64,000 nt of DNA from Halarcobacter ebronensis (GTDB taxonomy: Bacteria; Campylobacterota; Campylobacteria; Campylobacterales; Arcobacteraceae): positions 2,790,001 through 2,854,000 of the forward strand of contig NZ_CP053836.1 in assembly GCF_013201825.1 (NCBI RefSeq), read 5' to 3'. Both the position numbers and the translations under genes were made by a program. The notes under the pieces were generated by a model. The model was not told where the DNA came from and made no database searches. It was given only the letters and a program-made list of their open reading frames with translations. Positions 45,869 through 53,750 of this stretch are shown piece by piece; positions within the stretch are counted from its first letter, which is position 1; each line of letters begins with the position of its first letter.

Positions 45869-47487
45869 TAGATTCACTTGAAGATTTAAAAAAACTTGCT
45901 CTTGAAAAAAGAGACTTAAAAAGAAATTCTCACGAAGAGCTTAGGGTTTGTATTGGGAGTAGTTGTTCATCACTGGGTTCGGAAGAACTTTTAAAAGATT
46001 TAAAAAAGAGTGTATCTGAGAATGAAGAGTTGGAACATAGATGTAAAGTAAAAGGTGTTGGCTGCAATGGACTTTGTTCAGAAGCTATAATGGTATCTCA
46101 TTACCACAAAGTTGGAAACAGAGAATCAATATATAGCAAAATTGAAGCTTCAAGCAACAATGACTTTATTGAAACTCTTAAAAGTGGCTCTCCTATAAAA
46201 GATAAAAAATGTGATTTATCTCAAGCTTTTTTTACAAGACAGAAAAAAATAGTTTTAGAAAATGCAGGGGTTATTGACCCTGATGATATTGATGATTATA
46301 TAGCCTATGATGGTTATTTGGCATTATATACAGCCTTAGATGAGATGAGACCCGAAGATGTATTAAATGAGATAAAAATCTCAGGGCTTCGAGGAAGAGG
46401 TGGAGGTGGATATCCAACAGGACTTAAATGGGAATCTGTTTCAAAGGTAAATGCAGACCAGAAATATATTGTATGTAATGGAGATGAAGGAGATCCAGGA
46501 GCTTTTATGGATAGAGCTATTATGGAAGCAGATCCACATAAAATAATTGAGGGGATGGCTCTTGCTGGTTATGCATGTGGAGCAACAAAAGGGTATATAT
46601 ATGTAAGAGCAGAGTATCCCATAGCAGTTGAAAAGTTAAATAGAGCTATAAAACAGGCAAGGCAAAAAGGAATTCTGGGGAATCAAATAGCAGATAGTGG
46701 TTTTAGTTTTGATGTAGAAGTAAGACTTGGAGGAGGAGCTTTTGTTTGTGGTGAGGCAACTGCTCTTGTAGCTTCAATAGAAGGGAATAGAGGAAACCCA
46801 AGACAAAAACCACCACATTTAAGTGATTATGGTCTTTGGAAATCGCCAACAGTTTTAAACAATGTTGAGACTCTTGCAAATATTGCACCTATTATTAGAA
46901 ATGGTGGAGAGTGGTTTAAAAATATTGGAACTGAAAGTTCTCCTGGGACAAAAGTATTTGCACTAACAGGGCATATACAAAATACTGGACTTGTTGAAGT
47001 TCCAATGGGAATTAGCTTAAGAGAACTTATTTATGAAGTTGGTGGAGGTTTGCCACAAGGAGTAAAACTAAAAGCTATACAAACAGGAGGTCCAAGTGGG
47101 GGATGTATTCCTGAAGAACTTTTAGATATTCCTGTTGATTATGAATCTTTAAAATCTATTGGTTCAATTATGGGAAGTGGTGGGCTTATTGTTATGGACG
47201 AAAGCTCAAATATGGTTGAAGTTGCAAGGTTTTTTATGGATTTTTGTCAAAGTGAATCTTGTGGGAAATGTGTTCCTTGCAGAGTTGGTACTACTGAACT
47301 TACCTCTTTACTTGATAAATTTATTGCTAAAAATGCAACACAAAATGATTATAAACTTTTAAAAGAGTTATGTGAAGTTGTAAAAAATACTAGCCTATGT
47401 GGTTTAGGACAAACTGCTCCAAATCCAGTATTAAGTACTATTAAATATTTTGAAGAAGAGTATTTGGAAGGGATAAAAGATGCTTAA
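45865..47487 (+). CDS. hoxF: NAD-reducing hydrogenase diaphorase subunit HoxF
   Basis: A 540-residue flavoprotein related to NuoF. Residues 1-105 are an extra [2Fe-2S] domain with VCIGSSC and CKVKGVGCNGLC. The main part has the NADH site GLRGRGGGGYPTGLKWE (about 172-188), the FMN site CNGDEGDPGAFMDR and GGGAFVCGEATALVAS. The C-terminal [4Fe-4S] ligands lie in SESCGKCVPCR and SLCGLG. It exchanges electrons with NAD(H) in the cytoplasm. Length matches HoxF, which is longer than NuoF because of the N-terminal domain. Coupled to hoxE and overlapping hoxU by eight bases. Confidence 0.95.
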   Translation: MIDSLEDLKKLALEKRDLKRNSHEELRVCIGSSCSSLGSEELLKDLKKSVSENEELEHRCKVKGVGCNGLCSEAIMVSHYHKVGNRESIYSKIEASSNNDFIETLKSGSPIKDKKCDLSQAFFTRQKKIVLENAGVIDPDDIDDYIAYDGYLALYTALDEMRPEDVLNEIKISGLRGRGGGGYPTGLKWESVSKVNADQKYIVCNGDEGDPGAFMDRAIMEADPHKIIEGMALAGYACGATKGYIYVRAEYPIAVEKLNRAIKQARQKGILGNQIADSGFSFDVEVRLGGGAFVCGEATALVASIEGNRGNPRQKPPHLSDYGLWKSPTVLNNVETLANIAPIIRNGGEWFKNIGTESSPGTKVFALTGHIQNTGLVEVPMGISLRELIYEVGGGLPQGVKLKAIQTGGPSGGCIPEELLDIPVDYESLKSIGSIMGSGGLIVMDESSNMVEVARFFMDFCQSESCGKCVPCRVGTTELTSLLDKFIAKNATQNDYKLLKELCEVVKNTSLCGLGQTAPNPVLSTIKYFEEEYLEGIKDA

Positions 47488-48199
47488 AGATAAAGTTAGA
47501 GTAAAGACCTTTAAAATCGATGATATGGATGTTACAGGAAGATCAGATGCAACTATTTTAGAAGTGGCAAGGGATCATGGAATAAAAATCCCAACCCTTT
47601 GCCATTTGGAAGGCTTAAGTAGTGTTGGTTCATGTAGAATTTGCCTAGTGGAAGTAAAGGGGAGTAAAAATCTAGTTCCTGCCTGTACTTCTAAAATAAA
47701 AGAGGGAATGGAAGTTATAACAAACTCAGAAAAGATTGCAAGCCACAGAAAAATGGTTTTATCAATGATTTTTGCAGAGAGAACTCACACTTGTAGCGTT
47801 TGTGTTTCAAATGGTCATTGTGAATTGCAAGACCAAGCAATAGAGCTAGGACTTGAACATAGCTATGTTCCTTATATTCATAAACATTTTGAGATAGATG
47901 CTTCCCACAAAGATTATGTGTATGACCCAAATAGATGTATTCTTTGTACTAGATGTGTTAGAGTTTGTGATGAAGTTGAAGGTGCACATGCTTTAGATAT
48001 TTTTGGAAGGGGAATAGATTCGAAAATAATCCATGATATGGATGAGCCTTGGGCACAAAGTGAGAGTTGTACAAGTTGTGGAAAATGTGTACAAGTTTGT
48101 CCAACTGGCGCTCTATTTGAAAAGGGTTTAAGTGCTACAGAGATGGTAAAAAGAAAAAATATCGTAACTAACCTAATTCAAGCAAGGAATGACAAATGA
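47480..48199 (+). CDS. hoxU: NAD-reducing hydrogenase iron-sulfur subunit HoxU
   Basis: A 239-residue electron-transfer subunit related to the N-terminal part of NuoG. The plant-type [2Fe-2S] ligands are in TLCHLEGLSSVGSCRIC and PACTSK. The NuoG-type His/Cys cluster is in RTHTCSVCVSNGHCEL. Two [4Fe-4S] motifs follow, CILCTRCVRVC and CTSCGKCVQVC, each finishing with a further Cys-Pro or equivalent. It links the HoxF flavin to the hydrogenase dimer HoxYH. The stop overlaps the hoxY start (ATGA), so the subunits are translated together. Confidence 0.94.
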   Translation: MLKDKVRVKTFKIDDMDVTGRSDATILEVARDHGIKIPTLCHLEGLSSVGSCRICLVEVKGSKNLVPACTSKIKEGMEVITNSEKIASHRKMVLSMIFAERTHTCSVCVSNGHCELQDQAIELGLEHSYVPYIHKHFEIDASHKDYVYDPNRCILCTRCVRVCDEVEGAHALDIFGRGIDSKIIHDMDEPWAQSESCTSCGKCVQVCPTGALFEKGLSATEMVKRKNIVTNLIQARNDK

Positions 48200-48738
48200 G
48201 TAAAACAAAAATAAATGTGGGAACAATCTGGCTTGATGGATGTTCTGGTTGCCATATGTCATTTTTAGATATGGATGAAAGAATTGTTGAATTGAGTCAA
48301 TATCTAAATATTATCTATAGTCCCTATGTTGATGCGAAAGAGATACCAGCAAATATTGACCTTTTTATTGTCGAAGGAGCAATTAGTACTGACCATGATT
48401 TAGAGATTATTCAAAAAATAAGAGATAATAGTAAAAAAATCCTAGCTTTGGGTGATTGTGCAATTACAGGGAATATCTCTGCAATGAAAAATCTTGCAGG
48501 AACAGAAATTTCCCTTGAAAAAGGATATTTTGAGCTAGCTGATTTAAATAAAGGCAAATACCCAAATAAAGTTGTACCTAAACTTTTAGACAAAGTAATT
48601 CCACTGAATGAAGCAATATCAGTTGACTATTTTGTACCTGGTTGCCCTACTCCTGCAGATGCAATTTATGCAGTTTTAAAAGGGTTGATTGATGGAGTTG
48701 AAGTTGACACAAGCAAATATACAAGATTTGGACTATAA
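48196..48738 (+). CDS. hoxY: [NiFe] hydrogenase small subunit HoxY
   Basis: A 180-residue small subunit of a group 3d hydrogenase. The proximal [4Fe-4S] cluster ligands are visible in WLDGCSGCHMSFLDMD, ALGDCAITGN and VPGCPTPADA. There is no twin-arginine signal, so the enzyme is cytoplasmic. Its short length, with a single cluster, is typical of HoxY in contrast to uptake-type small subunits. It pairs with HoxH, encoded nine bases downstream. Confidence 0.94.
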   Translation: MSKTKINVGTIWLDGCSGCHMSFLDMDERIVELSQYLNIIYSPYVDAKEIPANIDLFIVEGAISTDHDLEIIQKIRDNSKKILALGDCAITGNISAMKNLAGTEISLEKGYFELADLNKGKYPNKVVPKLLDKVIPLNEAISVDYFVPGCPTPADAIYAVLKGLIDGVEVDTSKYTRFGL

Positions 48739-48747
48739 AGGAAAAAT

Positions 48748-50175
48748 ATGAAAGAGACAATTGTAATTAGTCCTGTAACAAGAATAGAGGGGCATGCTAA
48801 AATAACTATTGATTTAAATGAAAAAAAAGAGGTAGACCAAGCAAGAATTCACGTAACCCAATTTAGAGGTTTTGAAAAACTTTGTGAGGGAAGACCCTAT
48901 ACAGAGATGCCAGCACTAACTGCAAGAACTTGTGGTATTTGCCCAGTAAGTCATGCCATAGCTTCATCAAAAGCTTGTGATAATCTTCTTGCTGTAAGAC
49001 CTCCAAAAGCTGGAAGAAACTTAAGAAGAATTATAAATTTAGCACAAATAGTTCAATCTCATGCTTTAAATTTTTATCATCTAAGTAGTCCAGATTTTGT
49101 ATTTGGATTTGATGCAAATCCTGAAGATAGAAATATTTTCAAACTTATGCAAACAAACCCAGAAATGGCAAAAGATGGGATAAACTTAAGAGCCTTTGGT
49201 CAAAAAATAATTGAAACATTAGGAGGAAAAAGAATACATCCAACTTGGATAGTTCCAGGTGGTGTTAGCCATGAGATTTCAAAAGAGACAAAAGATGCAA
49301 TCCTAGCTCAAATTCCAGAAGCAATGGATATTGCTCAAAAATCTTTAAAGTTTTTTGTCTCAAATCTACATAAATTTGAAAAAGAGATAAAATCTTTTGG
49401 AAACTTTCCTTCACTATTTATGGCTTTAGTTAGTAAAAAAGGGAAACTTGAGCACTATGATGGATTATTAAGATTTGTTGATAGCGAAGGTAAAATTGTA
49501 GAAGATAAAATTGATCCAAAAGATTATAAAGATTATATAGGTGAAGCTGTTGAAGAAGATAGTTTTTTAAAATCTCCCTACTTTAAACCCTATGGTTATG
49601 AAAAAGGAATGTATAGAGTTGGACCACTAGCTAGACTAAATGTTGCAGATAAGTGTGGTACAAGTTTAGCAGATGAGGAGTTTGAAAGATTTAAAAACCT
49701 AAATAATGGGAAACCAATTCTTCAAACTTTTTATTATCACTATGCAAGACTTATTGAGATTATTTATGCAATAGAGAGAATTGAAGAGCTCTTAAATGAA
49801 AAAGAGACTTTAAACCCACAAATTAGAGCCTATGCACAAATAAACAGAAACCAAGGAGTTGGCTGTTCTGAAGCTCCAAGGGGAACTTTGTTTCATGACT
49901 ATAAAGTAAATAATGATGGAATCATTACAGGAGTAAACCTGATAATAGCAACAGGAAATAATAACCTAGCTATGAATGCAGGAGTAACACAAGTGGCTAA
50001 AACTTTTGTGGATGGAAATAATATAAAAGAGGGGGCTTTAAATAGAGTTGAAGCTGTTATTAGATGTTTTGATCCATGTTTAAGCTGTTCAACTCATGCT
50101 CAAGGAGTTTATAGTTCTATAGTGGAAATTAGAGACCATAATAAAGAGCTAATTGAGTCTATAAAAAGAGGCTAA
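48748..50175 (+). CDS. hoxH: [NiFe] hydrogenase large subunit HoxH
   Basis: A 475-residue catalytic subunit that makes or splits hydrogen at a Ni-Fe(CN)2CO site. The N-terminal pair of ligands is in RTCGICPVSHA (RxCGxCxxxH, near residue 60). The C-terminal pair is in DPCLSCSTH, after which the maturation protease should remove about 25 residues beginning AQGVYSS. EGHAKITIDL at the N-terminus is also typical. Preceded by AAAGGA. The protease gene follows directly. The hyp genes needed to build the cofactor are not in the window. Confidence 0.95.
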   Translation: MKETIVISPVTRIEGHAKITIDLNEKKEVDQARIHVTQFRGFEKLCEGRPYTEMPALTARTCGICPVSHAIASSKACDNLLAVRPPKAGRNLRRIINLAQIVQSHALNFYHLSSPDFVFGFDANPEDRNIFKLMQTNPEMAKDGINLRAFGQKIIETLGGKRIHPTWIVPGGVSHEISKETKDAILAQIPEAMDIAQKSLKFFVSNLHKFEKEIKSFGNFPSLFMALVSKKGKLEHYDGLLRFVDSEGKIVEDKIDPKDYKDYIGEAVEEDSFLKSPYFKPYGYEKGMYRVGPLARLNVADKCGTSLADEEFERFKNLNNGKPILQTFYYHYARLIEIIYAIERIEELLNEKETLNPQIRAYAQINRNQGVGCSEAPRGTLFHDYKVNNDGIITGVNLIIATGNNNLAMNAGVTQVAKTFVDGNNIKEGALNRVEAVIRCFDPCLSCSTHAQGVYSSIVEIRDHNKELIESIKRG

Positions 50176-50176
50176 T

Positions 50177-50605
50177 TTGCAAATTATTGTAGGCTTTGGA
50201 AATAAACTAAGAGGAGAAGATGCTTTTGGAGTTGATGTTATTTCTAAACTTCAAAAGTTAAATCTTCCTGGTGTAAAACTTATCTCAACTTTTCAATTAA
50301 CTCCTGAATTGAGCCTAGAGTTACAAGAGGCTACGCAAATTATCTTTATTGATGCAGCTTATTGTGAACAAGAAAAATATAGATTAGGTTGTATTATTGA
50401 AGAGAGAAATAAAACTCTATTAAGTCATCATATTTCAATTAAAACTATGATGGCAATACTTGAGAATCTATACGACATAACTCCTAATTTTGAAGTTTTT
50501 TCAATGTTAACTAATAATTTTAATGAAATAAAAAATAAATCTGAATATGAAAAGTGTTTGAATGAAGTTGTAAATTTTATAGTATCAACAGTTAAGCAAG
50601 CTTAA
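50177..50605 (+). CDS. hoxW: Hydrogenase maturation protease (HoxW/HycI type)
   Basis: A 142-residue endopeptidase that trims the C-terminus of HoxH after nickel insertion. The N-terminus IIVGFGNKLRGEDAFGVDV contains the GN-x-L-x-x-D/E-D-x-x-G motif with the acidic Ni ligand (Glu/Asp at about residues 15-16). IFIDAAYC holds the second conserved Asp and HHISIK the conserved His. The start is TTG at 50177, one base after the hoxH stop, with AGAGG upstream. The stop codon lies in a palindrome shared with the convergent operon. Confidence 0.88.
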   Translation: MQIIVGFGNKLRGEDAFGVDVISKLQKLNLPGVKLISTFQLTPELSLELQEATQIIFIDAAYCEQEKYRLGCIIEERNKTLLSHHISIKTMMAILENLYDITPNFEVFSMLTNNFNEIKNKSEYEKCLNEVVNFIVSTVKQA

Positions 50606-50610
50606 CTGTT
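50587..50610. terminator. Palindrome covering two convergent stop codons
   Basis: The 11-bp stem AACAGTTAAGC/GCTTAACTGTT has a 2-base loop. It contains the TAA of hoxW (50603-50605) and, on the other strand, the TAA of the FBPase-like gene (50602-50604). T tracts are weak, so it may act as a transcription barrier or RNA end-protector for both operons. Confidence 0.5.
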
Positions 50611-51444
50611 AAAAGAGTCTTCTACTTTTTGTATCTCTGTTGTTGAACCAAAATAGATTGGTGTATTTTGTTCAATAGTAACATTAGTCATATCAAGGAT
50701 TCGTCCTTTTTTACTAATTGCTCTACCACCTGCTTGTTCAATAATGTATGAGATAGGAAAAGCTTCACAAAGCACATTTATTTTTCCATCTGGAAAAGAT
50801 TTTGTTGAAGGAGAGCTATAAAGTCCACCTTTTTTAAATAATATTTGATGTGTATCTAAAGATAATGAATCAGAAAATCTAAGTCTATAACCTTTATTAA
50901 AAAAACTATCCACAAGCTCTTTATGCTCACTGCTCCACTCATGTACAAGTCCAGCTGTTGAGTTTATTTTTCCCTCTTTTTCTAAATTTAAAGGATCTTG
51001 TTCTATAAACTCTCCATTTTCAAAAGAGAAATAGATAACTCCCTCAGATTTAGAAGCAAACACAAGTTGGAATGTTGGTCCATAAGTTATATACATAGCT
51101 GCTTTTAAGTGAAAAGCATCCATTTGAGACTCATAAATTCCAAAAATAGAACCCAAAGAAAAATTTACATCTAAAAGGTCTAAATTATCAATTGCCACAT
51201 AACTTATCTTATATTTTCCACTTTCATTTATGGTTATATACTCTTTTTTATATTTTCCAATAAATCCATGAACTGATTTTACTTTTTTAAACTCTCTTTG
51301 AATAACTTCTGAACAATATTTGTGAACAGACTCTCTCATTTGTTGTTCTGTCAAATTGCTCTCTAAAAAACTTTCACACTCTACAAATACATTTTTTTCT
51401 ATATCTTCTGCTATATTTGTAATGGCATTAAAAACCGCAATCAT
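50602..51444 (-). CDS. FBPase-like protein with degenerate active site
   Basis: A 280-residue protein of the class I fructose-1,6-bisphosphatase fold. The C-terminal half is well kept: GGLYSSPSTKSFPDGKINVL, CEAFPISYIIEQAGGRA and GRILDM. Key residues are missing elsewhere. Where FBPases have SEE (metal-binding Glu pair), this protein has GKYKKEYITIN. The motif DPLDGSS-x-x-D is shortened to DNLDLLD, losing the Gly-Ser-Ser that binds phosphate. VNFSLGSIFGIYE then aligns normally. It is probably not an active phosphatase of the usual kind, and may regulate or bind sugar phosphates. It is the last gene of the glycogen operon, 10 bases after the GH57 gene. Confidence 0.78.
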   Translation of the reverse strand: MIAVFNAITNIAEDIEKNVFVECESFLESNLTEQQMRESVHKYCSEVIQREFKKVKSVHGFIGKYKKEYITINESGKYKISYVAIDNLDLLDVNFSLGSIFGIYESQMDAFHLKAAMYITYGPTFQLVFASKSEGVIYFSFENGEFIEQDPLNLEKEGKINSTAGLVHEWSSEHKELVDSFFNKGYRLRFSDSLSLDTHQILFKKGGLYSSPSTKSFPDGKINVLCEAFPISYIIEQAGGRAISKKGRILDMTNVTIEQNTPIYFGSTTEIQKVEDSFNS

Positions 51445-51454
51445 AAACTTTACC

Positions 51455-53041
51455 TTAACTTGTTATAAATATTCTAAAATCAATAAAATCGAATATAGAG
51501 TTTTTATGTTCCATATAATCCAATCTTCTATAATCGATGTAATTGCTATTTATCATACCAAGTAATTCATTAAAATTTGATATATGCTCTTTTGTTCTAT
51601 TAACGCTATATTCAGTTGCTGTAGCTGTTGTCATTAAAAATGCCCAGTCACTACTTTGGGCTAAAAGAAGCTCTCGCAACATTTGGGTTAAAACTCTAGA
51701 GATATCATAATCATTTGTACTGAAATACTCTTTTGCTTTTTGCTCCATCACATCTGCCATCTCATGTAGATGTCTATATATCCAATCATTTCCTTCATTT
51801 AACCAAACATCATAATAACCTTTGTCTCCCCACGAAGAAGGATTTGGATTAACAACTTGGTTTTTTGGATACATATTTAGATACTCCATTGGAGTAACTG
51901 CTTTCATAACTTTATGTTTATCTATTTCCCTAAACATATTTGCCAAAAATTCTGGACCTTCAAACCACCAATGCCCAAAAAGTTCTGCATCATAAGGAGA
52001 GACTACCATTGGTGTTCTTTGCATCATACTTCCCAAATGGTCAAACTGTAGCTGTCTATGCCAATGAAAGTTACTTGCATGTTCTTTTGTTTTCTCCATC
52101 GCAATCCAAGGATTATAAGCCTCTTTATAATCAGTTGTTCCTGTTATTTTATGGTATTTGAAGCCTGTAAATACCCTAACTCCATCTGGATTAATATAGG
52201 GTTTTATATAATCAAAATCTAAGTCATATCCAATATCTCTATAAAAATCTCTATAACAAAAGTCTCCAGGATAACCCTCTTTTGAGCTCCAAACTTGTTT
52301 TGAAGATTGAGAATCTCTACCAAAAGCTGCAACACTGTGAGGGGTATAAGTTGGTGCAAAAACTCCATTTAAAGAGGTTGGTCTTCCATAGGTTAAAGCA
52401 TGGGAATCAACAATAAAAAACTTAATACCTTTTTCATTCAAAATTCTATCAAGTCCATCATAATAAGCACACTCAGGCAACCATATTCCATTTGGTTTTT
52501 TACCAAAATGTTTTTCATGAGCTCTTACTGCTATCTCTATTTGTGTTCTAACAGCTTTTTCATTTACGCTTAAGATTGGAAGATATCCATGGGTTGCTCC
52601 ACAAGTAATAATCTCTAAACTTCCATTATAATAGAAGTGTTTATATCCATTTATAACATTTCCTGCTAAAAACCCTTCAAAAAAATCTTTTGTCTCTACA
52701 AAAAGATCTCTATAGAAATGTGCCAAAGGATGAAAATAGTCATCACCTTTTGTTCTTTCTACCTCTTTATTTCCTAGCTCTATGTGAGTCTCTAAAAATT
52801 TTCTATATTTGTACATAAGATGTTCATCTGCTAACATCTCAGCTAATGGCGGTGTAACAGAAGTTGTAAGCCTAAAATTAACTCCATCATCCTCAAGTTT
52901 TTTCAACCTTTTTAAAAGTGGGATATAACACTCTGTTATCGCTTCAAAAAGCCAATGTTCCTCTAAAAAATTTTCATAATCAGGGTGTTTTACAAAAGGT
53001 AGATGTGAATGAAGAACTGGAACCCAATACCCCTTAATCAT
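51455..53041 (-). CDS. GH57 family glucan branching enzyme candidate (DUF1957 type)
   Basis: A 528-residue glycoside hydrolase family 57 protein. The N-terminal strand YWVPVLHSHLPFVKHPDYEN carries the family HxHxP motif. The predicted catalytic Glu is in GIWLPECAYYDGL (near residue 195) and the Asp in YDAELFGHWWFEGP (near 355). The helical C-terminal domain (about 420-528, with LLLAQSSDWAFLMTT) matches DUF1957. Characterised members of this subgroup are alpha-1,4-glucan branching enzymes. No GH13-type glgB is in the window, so this enzyme probably makes the alpha-1,6 branches of glycogen. It overlaps the DUF4912 gene by eight bases. Confidence 0.85.
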   Translation of the reverse strand: MIKGYWVPVLHSHLPFVKHPDYENFLEEHWLFEAITECYIPLLKRLKKLEDDGVNFRLTTSVTPPLAEMLADEHLMYKYRKFLETHIELGNKEVERTKGDDYFHPLAHFYRDLFVETKDFFEGFLAGNVINGYKHFYYNGSLEIITCGATHGYLPILSVNEKAVRTQIEIAVRAHEKHFGKKPNGIWLPECAYYDGLDRILNEKGIKFFIVDSHALTYGRPTSLNGVFAPTYTPHSVAAFGRDSQSSKQVWSSKEGYPGDFCYRDFYRDIGYDLDFDYIKPYINPDGVRVFTGFKYHKITGTTDYKEAYNPWIAMEKTKEHASNFHWHRQLQFDHLGSMMQRTPMVVSPYDAELFGHWWFEGPEFLANMFREIDKHKVMKAVTPMEYLNMYPKNQVVNPNPSSWGDKGYYDVWLNEGNDWIYRHLHEMADVMEQKAKEYFSTNDYDISRVLTQMLRELLLAQSSDWAFLMTTATATEYSVNRTKEHISNFNELLGMINSNYIDYRRLDYMEHKNSIFDFIDFRIFITS

Positions 53042-53681
53042 TTGATTTTCCTAAAAAAGAGCTAGATGAGAACTTATCTTTTTCCTCTTCTTGGATAAAA
53101 TGTTTTAATCTCTCCAACTCTTGTACATATTTAGCTGAAGATGTTCCCATATCAAAATGCTCAATTGTTGTTCTAATTATCTCTGTCCAGCTATAACCTT
53201 TTTTAAGCAACTCTTCATACTCCTCTTGACTTGGGAAATTAATTTTTGAAGAGAAAGTATGTATTACATTTGAACTAATCAGTTCTATAAACTCTCCATT
53301 TTTAATAACTCCCGCTTTTACAAAAATATCTTTGTTTTCAAATTCTGAGTTAACATAATAATCACCTAAAGCAAGTGATGATTCAAAACTATATAATTCA
53401 TCTCCATTTATATCATCTACTTTAAAATAGAGTTTCTCTTTATTTAAATCAATACTTTTTTCAGCTAATGTTTTATCACTCACTTCCCAATAGACAAAAT
53501 ACTTCTCTGTATTAACCAAGATTATTCTAAGAGTATCTTTATTGTATCTCTCTGGTATTTTGTACTCTGTAGCTTTTGGTTTATTTACAGCTACTAAATT
53601 ATCAATTACATGGGTTGCACTAGAAAAATCATTCTCATTCTCTAAACTTTCTTTAATAAGATTTTCTGAATTCTTAAACAT
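53034..53681 (-). CDS. DUF4912-domain protein
   Basis: A 215-residue soluble protein. Residues about 45-150 fit DUF4912: LRIILVNTEKYFVYWEVSDK, a beta-sandwich-like core with YFKVDDINGD and GDYYVNSEFENKD, and FSSKINFPSQEEYEELLKKG after it. The N-terminus and C-terminus are charged and probably disordered. DUF4912 proteins are often encoded beside GH57 branching enzymes, and the fold recalls carbohydrate-binding modules, so it may bring the enzyme to glucan. It overlaps the branching enzyme gene by eight bases, which suggests coupled translation and partnership (inference). Confidence 0.75.
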   Translation of the reverse strand: MFKNSENLIKESLENENDFSSATHVIDNLVAVNKPKATEYKIPERYNKDTLRIILVNTEKYFVYWEVSDKTLAEKSIDLNKEKLYFKVDDINGDELYSFESSLALGDYYVNSEFENKDIFVKAGVIKNGEFIELISSNVIHTFSSKINFPSQEEYEELLKKGYSWTEIIRTTIEHFDMGTSSAKYVQELERLKHFIQEEEKDKFSSSSFLGKSND

Positions 53682-53750
53682 AATTTTTCCTAATATTAAT
53701 TTATTTTTTAATTATACAAAATTGAAGTTACAATTTTGTTAACAAATTGT

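Noticed and set aside
47159..47362. Other frames inside the hox genes and across the ars, tkt and glycogen genes.
   Set aside because: They lie inside well-supported genes in another frame and have no family resemblance.
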